Source: Dirofilaria immitis
Taxonomy: Eukaryota; Nematoda; Chromadorea; Rhabditida; Onchocercidae
Direction: 5' to 3'
NCBI GenBank assembly: GCA_024305405.1
Contig: JAKNDB010000068.1
Span: forward strand, 7,989,501 to 8,053,500
DNA length: 64,000 nt
Numbering within the stretch: position 1 is the stretch's first letter; every line of letters starts with the position of its first letter. Below, in pieces: positions 13,261-26,406 of the stretch. Position numbers and translations under genes: made by a program. Below the pieces are notes generated by a model. That model worked only from the letters and a program-made list of their open reading frames with translations. It was not told the origin of the DNA and ran no database searches.

Positions 13261-13809
13261 CGATATTTTTCTCACAAATGAGCAAACTTACTTCTCAATC
13301 CGATTCTGTAATCACTGCTGGACAGACAGCTAAAATAAGAAATATGCATGCTAGAAAAATTACCTTCAGCAATTACCTTACTTCATATGCAAAACAGACA
13401 CATTATAAATTCAGCTATAATAGTGTCACTTAACCAATGACTTTGCATTAAACACTTTCATGCAAAATATTTTATCAAAGGCATTAAGAACCTTTCGCAG
13501 ATCCAAGCAATTTATTGTGAATGAGTTTTTATACAATAACAAACAATTTCGCATAGAAAAATTAAAACTATGTTTACGTCGACAACATAATATCTGCAGT
13601 AAAGAAATCGAAATTCAAAGGAATTTATATTTCAGCAAAAAAAAACACTTCGAATAAATCTCGGAAAATTTCGTGCAATGGGAACCAATTAAACAACATC
13701 AGGAAAAACTGTAAAATTCAGCACGATCAATATTAATTCAATGAGGAGTTTGATATCATTGAAATTAAAATGAAACTGCAAGTTTATTTTAAACAGTATT
13801 ATAATCAAT
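13261..13809. other. Gap between RBM8A and GPATCH1, same-strand genes
   Basis: Contains the RBM8A 3' UTR and the GPATCH1 leader. A 65-codon frame at 13460-13657 (+) is lysine-rich and probably chance. No promoter-like feature recognised. Confidence 0.5.
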
Positions 13810-15714
13810 TCATCGTCGCCTCTTCTTTTGCACACTGCCCCGCACAAAGCACCAACTAACGCTTATTGTTTGTCCGAGCAATTCTGTGCCATTTAAACTT
13901 TCAATTGCAGCAAGAGCTTCCTTCTGCGTTTCGTATTCCACCAATGCGTACCCCTAAAATAATAAATGAAAAAGACCAATCTTAGCAAATCCAGCGAAAA
14001 TTCAATGAATAACATTTAATTCATCATATAATTCCACCGTCCCGATCTGATCTTATATTATGAGAAAGAGAATTGATTTTTAGACTAAAAGACCAGAGAA
14101 AGATGTGGGCAATTTCCTAACTTATAAGCATCACAAGGTTAAGATTATCCAACTATGATAGCGGAGTTAACACTTGGTGAATCTGGAACAGAGACAATGG
14201 ATTCTTTTTGATTTTGAAAAATAACATGAATAAAAAAGAAACAACTTTTAGGAATCCTGTTCGTCGATCAATGTTCAAATTCATATTTTTAATTTCACCA
14301 TATTCGCTGAATCGCTCATAGACGTCATCCTCATGGGCTTCTTCATGAACATTTGTCACAAATACTATCCATCCTTCTACTGATCTAAACACAGCATATG
14401 AAATTATAAACTGCTTTCTGGAAAAAATTCAAAATGTGAAAAGTTTTTTATAAGGAAAAAGTACTATCCATATGCATTTAAAAATCTCAAAAATCCAAAA
14501 TGGAAAGTCTGTGAATAAGAATCTTCAAACCTCTGAGGAGCATTTGGATTGTTCGCACCACCTGTACTCTCCAAACCTTCATATTCGGTAACATCAGCAT
14601 GTGTTTCACCACCAAAACCACGTCCCTTTTTCTTTGTTGCTCGACTTTTTAGATCGTCAACTATAATAGTACAATCATACATGGTTCATGGAGAGAGATA
14701 TAAACACAAACACAAAATAGAGTTGAAAGATTAATTGCTGGTGATGTCTCAACAAAGCGTCCAAATGTTCATTTCAGTATTTTGAAGCAAACAAAAAGAA
14801 TTTTTGGCAAAATGATAATTATGGGACACGCGAAAATAAACCATTTATGAAAAGCTCTCAAAACATAAATCATGCGACTTGTAAGTACTCATTTTGGGAT
14901 TTTCAAGAATAGAATTTTAATAATTCGCCACTTACAAATAGATGTTTGGAATTTTTTTCTACAAAGACAGAATTTACTGTTCCGAACAAATTCCCGATGA
15001 GCTGCAGTTGTAAAAATGTTTTGAAATCAGATAAGATTCGGAAAATTGCGATAATGTTACTGGGATAATTCTACTGATCGCACCAATAACCATCAAACAA
15101 ATAAGTGATCATAGCAACGCTTGCATAAGAAAACTGATCATAATAATGCTTACATAAGAACATAAAAATGATAAGTCTTAGGTATTGCTTACTTCGAGAG
15201 TGTTGCACATCTAGACACACTATTACCCAAACTTTTACTCTTCGTTACACTTATCGATTCATCGGAAGTCACAGAAGAACACATTATTTGACAGTAACTG
15301 ATTAGACACATTATAATTTAGTTCACTGATTTCAAAATGAAAGGATTTTCATTTTAAAAAGCTCCTTTCTAATTCAATATATTTGAAATCAAAAACTCAA
15401 AGATTCCGAAAATCAATAAATCGTGATTTGACGAATTACAATTAATAGAAAATAGAAAAATCCATTGCTAATTTTGGTGATTTATATCAATTAATTAAAA
15501 AAAATGTGACAAGACACAGGAACTTTAAAATCCAGAATGGAAACTACATTTCAGTATAACATTTACACAAAGATATAATTTTTGCAACATTCTAAAAATA
15601 CATGAGCAGCAATTTATAAGAGTATGCACCAAATTTTTAAAACCAACTTTGATCTGTGTGTTCAAGCTCCATGTCATCGTCAACTTCAATACCATCGCCT
15701 GTCACAGCAGCCAT
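13810..15714 (-). CDS. RBM8A: RBM8A / Y14, exon-junction-complex RNA-binding protein
   Basis: Core subunit of the exon junction complex; its RRM pairs with Mago and marks spliced mRNA for localisation and nonsense-mediated decay. Exons 15648-15714, 14531-14660, 14246-14384 and 13810-13953 join without any frame break into 159 residues (human 174). The N-terminus is acidic ([18 protein letters not shown]). Then follow [43 protein letters not shown] (RNP region) and [20 protein letters not shown] with SVSWCFVRG. The C-terminal tail is short, KKRRR, and lacks most of the vertebrate Arg/Ser extension. The start ATG lies about 20 bp downstream of an acceptor-like TTTTACAG, consistent with a trans-splice or 5'-UTR splice site. 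The intron 14661-15647 is almost 1 kb and shows nothing else. Confidence 0.96.
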
Positions 15715-16146
15715 TTCAAAAAGCTGTAAAAGTGAAAAACGTGGAATAATTATATACCGAAACATGTTTTTCTATCAGAATGTCACAGCAAATATGAATA
15801 TAATTGGAAACATACCGCATATATGGTGCAATTGGATAAAACGTAAATTTATTTATTATGAAACTATGCTTGACTGCAAAATTTTTTCACATAACATCAG
15901 AAGATAATTCAATGTATAATTACTGGAACTGTGTAGTTATTAGAGCACTATTCTCGATATTACCACGAAAATGTCACAAAACGAGGTAATTATTTCGATC
16001 AAAATACTTTCTCCAATTTTTTCCATTTAAAAATATCAATTCATATGTTTTGTCTTTTCAGTATCATTCAAAAATCACTGCTATAATAACAATATCATCA
16101 AAACATCGAAAGGATTTATATATCGAAAAAAGGTAATTAATAAAAA
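15715..16146. other. Gap between SMARCB1 and RBM8A
   Basis: Holds the SMARCB1 3' UTR and the RBM8A leader. On the minus strand TTTTTCACTTTTACAG ends about 22 bp before the RBM8A start codon and is the likely leader acceptor. No other gene seen. Confidence 0.5.
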
Positions 16147-18849
16147 TTAGATGCCACCATAGGGATTTGCGTTCACAAGTCGTCTCATGCGACGGGTATT
16201 ACGATCTTGATCTCGCATTTTCTTTTCGATTTCAGCATCTGTAAGTGTTTCTAAAAATGGCCCCCAAACATCAGCATCTGCAGGATTTCGAAATGGACAA
16301 TCTACCGTTGGCAAAGGAGATTCACTAAAACAATGTTCAACTTAAAAACTGCTCCGGAAAATTTTGTGATGAAAATATGAATAAAAATATAATTCTAATA
16401 AAGATAAATGAAAATCCCATCAAAATATCTAATTTTCTTTGTAGCAAGAGAAAAATAAACTTTAAGTATAAATAAATCACGCAATTTGAAGTGATGAGTT
16501 CTGTTACTGCTAAATAAATAAAGAAATGTGACACAACCAGTATACTATGATCAGAGCACAAAGTGAACATCAGGATATTGGCGATACCTAGCAATATTAC
16601 TATTATCATATAACTATAACAACCATTCGTTGAAATTCATAAATATCTTCGTAAACAAATCCAAAACAATACCTGTAGGCATAAGTTTTTGATTCCACGA
16701 TAGTTGCCCACGGATAGAATAACTTATTGCCGCAACAAATTCACCTCCAAGACCCAATTCGGAAGCTAATTTTGAAGCAAACCATTCCGGATTATTTTTC
16801 TCTTCACTCATGTCCCACTCAAACTGATCGACCAAAGACTGATTACCAACATGAATATTTAATTTTAATAATGCCCGCTGGTCACTTAAAGCCGTATCGA
16901 CAGGTGTTGCTTCTCCCGCTGCCTAAAACACCGCGAATTTTCTATCTCTAATTTATAATAAATAAATTTTTTCCACTGGATGATACATATTGTGCGCAGT
17001 ATTTAAGACTTTCAAACAAAACTATTAATCAAGATCAGTTCAATTATTCAATTATTCACATCTAGAATTTGCTGAACCAAAACGGTGAGTTACGTACTAA
17101 TTATTGGTAGCTGGAAATCATAAAAATGAACATTCTACCTCAATTTGCTGGTGTATGGCTTGTGCAATAGCATTTTGAAAAGTTCCTGTAGGCAAATCGA
17201 GATCATCACACATTGTTTCAGCTAAAATTTCTGGTGTTATCATCTTTTCGTTGCGGTTGTAACAAAATGTATCGCGGAGTTTCACACCTTCTAACTCCAT
17301 ATCCAACCTTAAAAAATAAGCAAAATAAAAAAATGATAGAAAGAGAACAATAAGAACCAATAAGGGCCAATTCTTTGGTAAACGTGCCTAACATCCTTAG
17401 ACAAGATATAACACCAACCTTATGGGTATTAGCTCTTCAGATTGATCGGCATTGTCCAAAATTCTTTTATACATGTCTAGATCATCTGGCGACGAAGCGA
17501 AGTCCCGTGTTTTCATATGTCCACGTGCGTGTGCCACAGGTGTAGAACAAGGCACACTTTCCAGATGATGTGAACCACTACTTACCTTCAGCACACAATT
17601 ATTTTATTAGGCAAACTTTCTTTTTACATATAAGAATTAATTTATTTCAAAAAATAAAATTTTGTTATGGATACTTGAAAGAGTCATGTAATAAATGTTA
17701 TAAAAAAGTTGACTTTACTATATCGACATAATATTTCGGCATTTTATTTGTAATTAGATTATTATGAAAAAAAGTGAAAGTAGTAAATAAATATCAATCC
17801 TTGTAGAGGAATGGGATTTTTCTCTACATGCTAATTTAGCATTAACAAAACCTATGAATTCTCAATCTAGATTATATATTTAATAGATTCTAAAATACTG
17901 CATACAGTTCAAAAGAAGTAAATGGAAGAGTTATCAACTGCAGAATAACAATCAATTTGATTAAATAAATAAACTATTATTTATTAAACTTGATTACTAT
18001 CAACCCTAATTAATATCAATTATCGAAACGTACTTGCTGTCCAAGCCACGGTCCTGTTCCAGATCGCGTTGATTTCATTGGAGTACCATTGAGAGCGATG
18101 GTGCTTCCTGACGAGATACCACTACTTGCTGTACCAGTACCCCCTGCACGGTATTTTTCCTCGTTCCCCATCAAAATTTCATCGACCTTAAATAAGTATT
18201 TCACTGTTGCTGTTGATAATAGCATCTGAGCAAAATTACGAATTCTTCTACAAAACGCACTTTTTAGCGAACGAGGAAAAACGAGGAAAAAGTTAGTTTG
18301 AATAACAATTGCAGCATCTGATTGGGATGAAGAAATAGGCAACAGCAGTAATGCTATCTTTCTGATAAAATTTGAGAGATAAGTCATACCTCGCAAGCTT
18401 TCACCAACATTATATTCGTATTTAGAAAGGACGAAGGACACGCCATTTCCTGCATTTTTCGCTTTTCTTCCAAAGTTGCCATACGTTTCCATAGTTGTGG
18501 AAACCTTTTATATAACGAACCACGGTGATATCGCATATATTGTCCGACCTGCAACTAATTTTAAAGCACAGCATGAAAATTAAGCCTGCCATAATAAAGT
18601 AGAATCAGAAAAAAATAAATTTTTAAAAGGTATACTGAATACCTTGAGAAAATAGTAGGTCCTGCATTAGCAATTCTTTTGAAAATTGACAGTATTTAAA
18701 AGTACTTTTGAAATTTTGTATTTAAAAGTACTATATCTGAATAGTGTGATAGAGCTTTCACCAACCTCAGCACCAATATAATAGCGTTCTTCAGAATCAT
18801 CGATAGAAAATGATTGCGGCCGATCACCATAGAATTTCATTTTCGGCAT
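16147..18849 (-). CDS. SMARCB1: SMARCB1 / SNF5 / INI1 core subunit of SWI/SNF
   Basis: Core subunit of BAF-type chromatin-remodelling complexes; it contacts the nucleosome acidic patch. Exons 18766-18849, 18390-18548, 18034-18225, 17419-17585, 17139-17307, 16673-16922 and 16147-16324. Start MPKMKFYGD. Then YYIGAE plus [20 protein letters not shown] (winged-helix N-domain), [11 protein letters not shown], repeat 1 ([14 protein letters not shown] to CDDLDL), repeat 2 ([36 protein letters not shown]) and the basic tail [20 protein letters not shown]. Summed exons are 1199 nt. One base missing in the T run 16686-16690 (minus-strand A5, expected A6) makes 1200 nt and 399 residues and restores QKTYAYSESPLP, which matches human. 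The gene is probably first of a three-gene same-strand cluster. Confidence 0.96.
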
Positions 18850-19799
18850 GATGGCGGCAATAAAAACTCCAAACTCTGATATCTATATGCATATTTGTGG
18901 ATATAAAATAAACAAATGATAGAAAAATATATTTAAAAGTATGCACCACATCTGAAGAACTAATTAAGATGAGAATGTTGTAATTCTCAATCGGACACAA
19001 GATGTGTATATAAATCCAATCTAATTGATTTATTTCATAACTTGATAGCCCCTTACACCGTCACTTCACCTATTTCTTTACTTAACCCATCTCCCGACTT
19101 AACTTCTTGCGACACAACTCCACGATGTGTCTCCGAATACTTTTGCTGGAATGAGCCTAAATATCCTACAATGAGACAGACACGAAGCATAAAGCATTAA
19201 TTTTATTCGCCTGAGAGAGAAAACACTTGAGAAATAAGTTGATTGTGAGGAGAAGCAGGTGAGCAGCCATAATCAAAATTCTAATTATCACACCTCTTCG
19301 GCTGGCTTAGAATCAATTTGCCAAGGCAATCGAATTCCTAGGATTTCATTTTACTTTAAAATGGGCAGTGGGCAGTGTGGGTAACCTTTTATGCTCTTTG
19401 GTAGTATGGAAACTCTCTTTATACTTGTCTGATTTATGTATAAGTCGCTTTTGTGCAATATGGCATTCTCCATTTTTCGAATTCATGCATTTTGCTTTTC
19501 ATAGAATCATTTCCTTTCCAGTCGAACTATCGTTGTCTCATCAGCATGTTTTTGATGACTCACTTGATTCTTTTTGAAAGTTACCGTCTACTTTCGAGTG
19601 AGATCATTGATTGCCCTTAGTTTATTAAGGGACAGTAAGATGAATTCTACTCTACAGCTGTAGTGATTTATCGAAAGTTGAGGTTGACAATATACATGGC
19701 TAAAATGAATGCTTTTAGTTAAAATGGCTTCGATGATATCGACCTCTTAAAATATTTTTATACACTTGTTTCAGATTTTAGCATTTGTATTGTCTTGTT
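18850..19799. other. Divergent promoter region, SMARCB1 / TMEM33
   Basis: The two flanking genes point away from each other, so both promoters should lie here. No specific box recognised. A 69-codon frame at 19368-19577 (+) has no homology signal. Confidence 0.5.
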
Positions 19800-22518
19800 A
19801 TGGTTGAGATTCACGAAGAAAGTACTACTCGTCACAATGGTTCCTCATTTTCATCGGGTAGTTCGTCTTCCGGTGATAATCCATCAGCGACGTATTCTCA
19901 CAACTTGCGAAGGCAGTCAACTTTAGTAGTATGTGCTTGATATTTCTCGATGTTTTTGATTTCGCGAGCGAAATAAGAGAAAATAGACTAGTAATTTTAA
20001 GAAAAAGTAAAAATTTGAAATTTCTATGTTAGGCTTAATAAAAAATACAACGCACTTCAAGAAATCCATTCAAACTCTAAAGTTAATCTTTTTGTTATTT
20101 TATTATTACTTCATTAGTTATGTAATTACATAATTATATGATTCATTAATGCTTAATTATGTAATTACATAATTATATGATTCATTAATGTGATTAAGCA
20201 TCCATCAGATCATCATCATCATGAGCTTGCAGCCAATAAGAAGGATAAATCGATGAGGTTCCATAGCATTTTCGATCATTTAGTAGAATATTTAAGTAGA
20301 GTAATCATAAGGAATAAATCTCATGTTAGGATTCATTTATCCTTAGTTTGCAATTTGTGTTCCGGTACTCTTATAACTTCTCTGGAATAAATATAATATT
20401 TTCAGATTCTACCATTATAAAAGAGTAAAAATCATTTTATATTATTCTCAGTGTTCTCCAAGATTTGTATTGAGTCATGTTTCAGAATTTTTAAAATCCC
20501 GTCAAACGGATGCTATTCTTTTCTTGACAAGAATTGTGACTGTCTTGTGTACGTTCTATTTTATTTTACCACTCGGCACTCGAAGTTCTCAGTACTCAGC
20601 GTATTCAAAAGCATTTGCAGCGGGTATACGTATTTTGCTTTTTCTTTTTCATGTTTTTGGAAATCCATGACATGTCTCAATTCTTTTTATATTTGTATTT
20701 ACCAGCTTGTCTAGACAGTGATTGTAAGTTAGATTTTTACGAATGAATATAAAATATAGTAGGAGAAGTGTATAAATAAAATGCAGAATAGAAATACTTA
20801 TTTATAATGAAAGCATGAAATAAGGTTATATGTGTTCATCATCATAATGACAAGATATCTTTCTGTTTTATATTTTTGCTTGTAACTTCGGTTATTTTAG
20901 CTGCTGCAACGAATGCCCTTCGTGTACATCAGCGTGTTGGTGGGTTGCGCTTTACTCGGGAGTTTTTGTCCACGGTACTTATGGAAGATTCATGTCACTA
21001 TCTTATTTACTGTGTCTTGTTCATCACTTCAACGCCAGTTACAAGTATGTTTATCATAATATGCATATTTTATAATTTTGATACAAATTGACAGTCTACG
21101 AAATTTGTCATTTTTCTGCAGTAATATTTGAAACACATCCTCTGCCAATCTCGTTGGCAATGTTAGTCGTTATAAGCACTGATGTAGTTCGAAGTTCCGT
21201 ACAATACTCATACAGCAAAGCGCTATGCTAAATATTTTTACTTGTAGTCATAGTTAGGATATGCAGCAGAAATGGCATAATTATATTGAAAGTAAAATTC
21301 ATAGACTCGTTGATTAATTATTAATTTCTCTCAAATAGAGTGCATCTTTTGAATTCGAAGGCACAAATTTAAATCCTGCAAGTAGTAAATATGAAAGCAT
21401 AAAATATTTCACGTTAACGAAGTATGTGGCTTATAATCTATTCTTTTCAGTGGCACTCATGCCAATATTTTTATACGGTTTGCTGCACAGCATGAATTTC
21501 GCCATTCAAATATGTTACGCAGTAGGCAAGGCAGCGAATGTGGCTGACAAAATATCTGAATTAATACGACAACATACGCAGAATCTTTTGGGTGTTATTG
21601 CATGTTCGGAAATCTTTTAATGCCAATGCTTGTTGCCGTAGTATTCGTGTGAGTTATCATTTAAATTATAAACTTTATTTGCATAGAGTATTTATCCCTT
21701 TTATGGTTTAGTTTTGCATATTCTCAATTATGTCTCAAATAATTTTGAAACAGTATTCCTGGTATACTGGTGTTTATTTCATTGTTGAGCAACTCAGCTG
21801 AAAATCTTACTGCTTAATGACTAGTCAGAGATCATTTCAATATACCAGTGGTGGATCGTTCACTTTGTCGTTTTACTAGTTTATGCAGTTCTGTTCAATA
21901 AATATATTTTTACATTAATTGAATTATTGATTACGGATAGTCCTAAAATGTGTATCATAATTTTATTATCCAAAAATCTACATTAATAATATAATCTTAA
22001 TTTAACGTAATTAATGTTTTTCAGAGGTAAGGCTTCGTTTTTCCTTCCCTTTATATATTATCGATTTATAACGTTGCGTTATGTATCTCGCAGGAACCAT
22101 TCCACAAAGTATTTTTTTTTGCATGATTTATAGAAAAATATGCTGTTTGAATATTGTAAAGCAGAAGTGTTGTGAATACCGCACGTAATCATAAATAGAT
22201 ATTAGATGCTATTTATGGCGTAATTTTTTTCATTGAATTCATTTGTTTCTTACTCTGTTTAATTTATCTAAATTTATATGTACATTACATTAAATCAGAC
22301 GATTAGAGACATTTCTGTTGATGATTTTCAAGTGTTTTGCATGCCAGATTTTTTTCCAAATTGTTTACTGATTATTATTTTACAGAATGGTTTTCTACCA
22401 ACTTCGTGTTTCTCTTGAGCAAGCTGTATCGAGTCCTAATTGTCCACAGATCATCCGTAGCATAGTGCATTCCATTATCAGTCTTGTCTGTCGGCTATGT
22501 CCTACAGCAGTTCAATAA
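19800..22518 (+). CDS. TMEM33: TMEM33-like ER/nuclear-envelope membrane protein
   Basis: Multi-pass ER membrane protein of the TMEM33/Pom33 family, which regulates reticulon shaping of tubular ER and, in animals, the unfolded-protein response. Exons 19800-19928, 20452-20623, 20901-21044, 21451-21648, 22025-22108 and 22386-22518. A Ser-rich cytosolic N-terminus (about 43 residues) precedes the conserved body: DAILFLTRIVTVLCTFYF (TM1), ATNALRVHQRVGGLRFTREF, LMEDSCHYLIYCVLFITS (TM2), MALMPIFLYGLLHSMNFAI (TM3), IACSEIFLMP, PFIYYRFITLRYVSRRN and LRVSLEQAV. Each block matches human TMEM33 in order. Exons sum to 860 nt. One missing T in the run 21615-21618, which otherwise gives a premature stop, brings 861 nt and 286 residues. 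The first intron holds a 39-bp tandem duplication. Confidence 0.94.
20119..20191. repeat. 39-bp tandem duplication in TMEM33 intron 1
   Basis: The string tatgtaattacataattata continuing into tgattcattaatg occurs twice, with a 39-bp period. The two copies are nearly identical, so the duplication is recent. Not coding. Confidence 0.85.
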
Positions 22519-23588
22519 GAGGATGATTTTCGTACCGAAGAGTTTTCAGTTCTAATTTTTCACAGTTTTTGATAGATTTAAAACATTTCATAGATCACGC
22601 TTGATCTCTTGGCTATCGTAAATGTTGTTGTGTGTTAACTTTATCTGTTTTATTGTTCTTAATTTGTGTTAGTAAATTTTTCTGTTATTTTCTAAAGATT
22701 TTGTAGATCTTTCTCATTTTCCTCTCTATTTAAAGATAAAATTTTATTACATCGTAATTGGTTTATGAAATTCATTATATCGTAGAGACATCAAAAGTTT
22801 TATAGCTATGTTATTATAACAAGAACGATATCTTTTCGTGGTAATATGCCATTTGAAGAGAGCTCTTCCTTGAATTTCAATATACTAATTGAGAATAAAA
22901 TTGTTGATTCACTTTTTGAAATAAGGCAATAATTCATTTTGAAGTAATGTCCGTGGCAGGCCGATATAATGTGTCGCTAATATAAGATTTCTGGGAAAAC
23001 TATAAAAATATGAGTAGTAATTCGATCGGATTCGTCATTATTTTATTACTGTGAATGAATGGTAAGCGATTTATATGAAATTAAGCTAGTAGCATTGAGA
23101 GATCTTTACATAGATGTAGAGAAGAGATTAACAACGCATCTAAAAGATTTTCAGAAGCGGTATATATTGCTTGATTTTCACCAGTAATGCTACTAATGCA
23201 TGTTTTGGGTAAACAACAATTTGTAAGGAGTAATTTATAATTATGATAAATAAGCTAGTACTGAAAGATACAGGGATCTGATCACATTATATCTATTGAT
23301 TTTTCAATATCTAACTATATGCAGTACATGCTTGACTATTGTATTGCGACACCGCAAAAGAATCATTGTAGGAGAGAGGGAGAAAGATGGGTCCACAAGC
23401 TAATTGCTATGCGTCCCATGCCATTCGATCAGTGCGTTTCATTTTTACAAATATTGACATAGTGACTCATGTCGTAAAGCAAATGCGAAACACTGAAAGC
23501 ATTCGGACGAATTGCTTCTCTCTTTGGCTTTCCTCGTATAGCATCTGATTCCTGTGTCTTTAACCCTTCAACGATAAAGCTTATTACA
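22519..23588. other. Intergenic, TMEM33 to four-helix protein
   Basis: AT-rich, with the TMEM33 3' UTR on the left. AATAAA occurs at 22894-22899. No gene supported. Confidence 0.5.
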
Positions 23589-25383
23589 ATGGTTATGCCG
23601 ACGCAATTAATTATTTGCGGAGCTATCAAAATCTTTATTGTTGTAAGTTGTTTTTCTTATCAATCAGATGCAGGATTTAATAAATACACCGGTTGCTACT
23701 ACCTTCTGATGAACAGTGTTCTCATCACTTTTTCATTTATTCATATTAATTACATCAATTTTTTTTATAAGTATTTTGTCCTTAACGAATGTCAGTTTAT
23801 ATCATATTTGGATCATACATGTTATGTTAAAAGTATGCTTCTGCATGTAAGTTATATTTTTATTTTTTAATTGCTACGTTAAGGTACATAAATTTTTTTT
23901 TGTATATTTATGAAGTGAGTTTTCCCAATTTCCCGAACCACCCTGCATTAATATTAAATGGAGCGAAAAATTTTGGTGATGTTTTGAAAAATGACATTAA
24001 TTTAAAACAAAAATGTATGAAGTCCGAAAACTTTGCCTTAATTTTATAGAAATAAATTTTGAAAAGACGAATGAAGTAAAAGTGTCACTTCACATGAATT
24101 TAAGAATGAAATAAGCTTTTTCACAGTACTCTATAATAAAAACATAAAACTTTTTATTTTTTTAATTTTTAAATTTATCTGCAAAATATTATCTTCTTTC
24201 TTTCCTATTTTCTCATTATTTAAAACTATTGCAAAGTTTTAAATGAAAATAAATATCGTTTTATGCAAGAACTTTCGTTGCTGAGTTAACTGCAATAATT
24301 TCAGGTCCTGACAATAATAGTGTTAATTCTGCTCGATCCAGAATATACGGTGGCTTATATTTCAGTGAACTATGAAATCGTCCTCATTTATATCATATCA
24401 TTGCTTACTCTACTTCACTGCGTCGTTTCTATTATTATGTATGCCATTGTGTATCGTCAAAAAATAGGCGAAAGAAAAATGATATCTCTTACAAATTGCT
24501 CTATCACTGCAAGTTTATATGTTTATTTTCTTGAATTATTAAATTTTCGCTACTCAGTTACTGAAAGTAATAATATTTTACATTAACTGCACTACTGAAT
24601 CAAAATCAGTCATTTAAAAATGCAAACAATGGTACTATACAGTGACTGGTTTTAATCTGCGAAAACCAAAGATATTTTTTAGATTTTCCTGAAAAAGAAG
24701 TAGAAGGAATCCCTAAGTTTTCATTTATTTACATAGAAATTTGCTATTTATTTTACTTGTAGTTGTGAAATGTAGAATGAATTCAGTCGTTGCTGCACGT
24801 ATTTTAGTGACAAATTATCTATTTTTGTCGATTGTTAAATATGTGAATCTTGAATACAGATATTGATTAAATTTGTTGTTGTGTATTCAAAAATAAATAC
24901 AACTATTTGATTGTGATTCAGGAAATGGTATTTGCTGGTATAGGAATAATTGCATGGATGCTGATATGCGGTATCGGTGGAACCATTTCTCAACGAACTA
25001 TCATTGAAACTGGAGAACGTTTCGGATGGATTGCTGTGAGTTTTTTCCAATTTAGTGTGAGTTCTCCAGATTCAACTGATATTTAGATGTTAAAATCTTG
25101 AAGACCAAGGGTATTTGTTCATAAATTATTTCCCTAGGACTATACGTGTTGCTTCATTTATAGAAAGATATGTATACTGTATGTTCATAATTTCAGTTAC
25201 ACTTATATTCCTGATCGTTTACACTTAAGTCGACTGTTGTAGGCATGTGCCGGAATCGTTGTGTCGTTATATCTGACAATAATGGCACTTTTCTGTCTGA
25301 ATCTTATGATGGAGAAAGTGTTCAGCCCCGAACGGAATAACAAATATATTAGCGCACATTATCCACATGATTCGAGAATATGA
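23589..25383 (+). CDS. Small four-transmembrane protein, family not recognised (MARVEL-like topology)
   Basis: Exons read: 23589-23642, 24305 to about 24460, 24922-25035 and 25243-25383. The start at 23589 is the first ATG after in-frame stops. Exon 1 ends at a canonical GTAAGT donor and its phase matches exon 2. TM1 spans that junction (LIICGAIKIFIV then VLTIIVLILLDPEY). TM2 is EIVLIYIISLLTLLHCVVSI, TM3 GIGIIAWMLICGIGG followed by the loop TISQRTIIETGERFGWIA, and TM4 AGIVVSLYLTIMALFCLNLM. The cytosolic tail ends PERNNKYISAHYPHDSRI, about 140 residues in all. Four helices with short termini resemble MARVEL-type or claudin-like nematode proteins, but I see no diagnostic motif. The exon 2 donor is uncertain: the best phase-0 GT is ATT|GTGTAT near 24450, and a base may be missing. 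Confidence 0.65.
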
Positions 25384-26406
25384 GTGTTGCAGCATGCACG
25401 TACTCAGTGCTTCCAGGATTGATTGATTATTTTGAAAATTACTGTTTACTTTGAGTATTTAGTGACTTGTATATTTGGAATTATTATTGCCTTTACAGCC
25501 TACGCTTGTGATATATGACTCGTATATATTATCATCGTTATTTCTGCTGGATTTACTGAAATTGTTCTGTTGTACGTTTTTAATAACTTAATTAATGATG
25601 ACGATATTAGTTGTTAACATCACTTAATTACAAGAAAATCCTTCGTTCATTTTATCTGTTTGAAATTTAAATGATCTAATTATTTTCACCCCAGAAAATT
25701 GATGTTTAAATAATACCTTTTTTAGATTTATCGTTTAGAAATAAGACGAAAGAGAATAAGATTTGTTTGAGGTAGATGATTTATATCTTATGTGTGGTAA
25801 TTTCATTATACTTGCCATATATGAGCATTTATAGAGTGTTTTTTAGCTCATTAATATTTACTGGTAATATGAAATTTTTTTCACTACTTTTCTAAAAGAT
25901 TTCTTCATTTAAGGTTAACTGAGATACACTGTAGCAAGTTTTTCTTGGTATATTCAATGTCCACTTAATATATCTCTTAATGATGACACAATTTCATATT
26001 GAAAATAATCTTTCATGGAATCCTGACGAAAGTTCACTTTGTACTCAGTTTAGTCTTTCGTTGTTTAATCTATCATTTATTCATAAAGAAAAGATATATT
26101 TTTGAAATACGTTCCGAGTCTTAAAGCAATTTCCTATTTTCAGTCAATCTAAAAACGAATAATTTTGGGATGCCAAAATTTTGATTGCTTCCTTTTAAAT
26201 CATGACTTAGATATTGTCGTTGCAATACTTATATCACGTTCAATAAGTACTGGTACGTTATAATAACGGAAACGTGATTTTGATTTTATTGATGGGAACT
26301 GCTCCAGAAATAAATGTCATATACAGAAAAAACTGCAATGATATATCAACATATACATAAATAAAATTCAGAGAGATAATGGATGCAGTGGAAATTTTGA
26401 CCTCAA
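25384..26406. other. Intergenic, no gene seen
   Basis: AT-rich 3' flanks of two convergent genes (the four-helix protein and flp-14). Nothing else supported. Confidence 0.5.

Noticed and set aside
20190..20255. Possible alternative TMEM33 exon encoding HPSDHHHHELAANKKDKS
   Set aside because: It has an AAG acceptor and a donor, but ends in phase 2, which does not join exon 20452 (phase 0), while exon 1 joins directly in frame.
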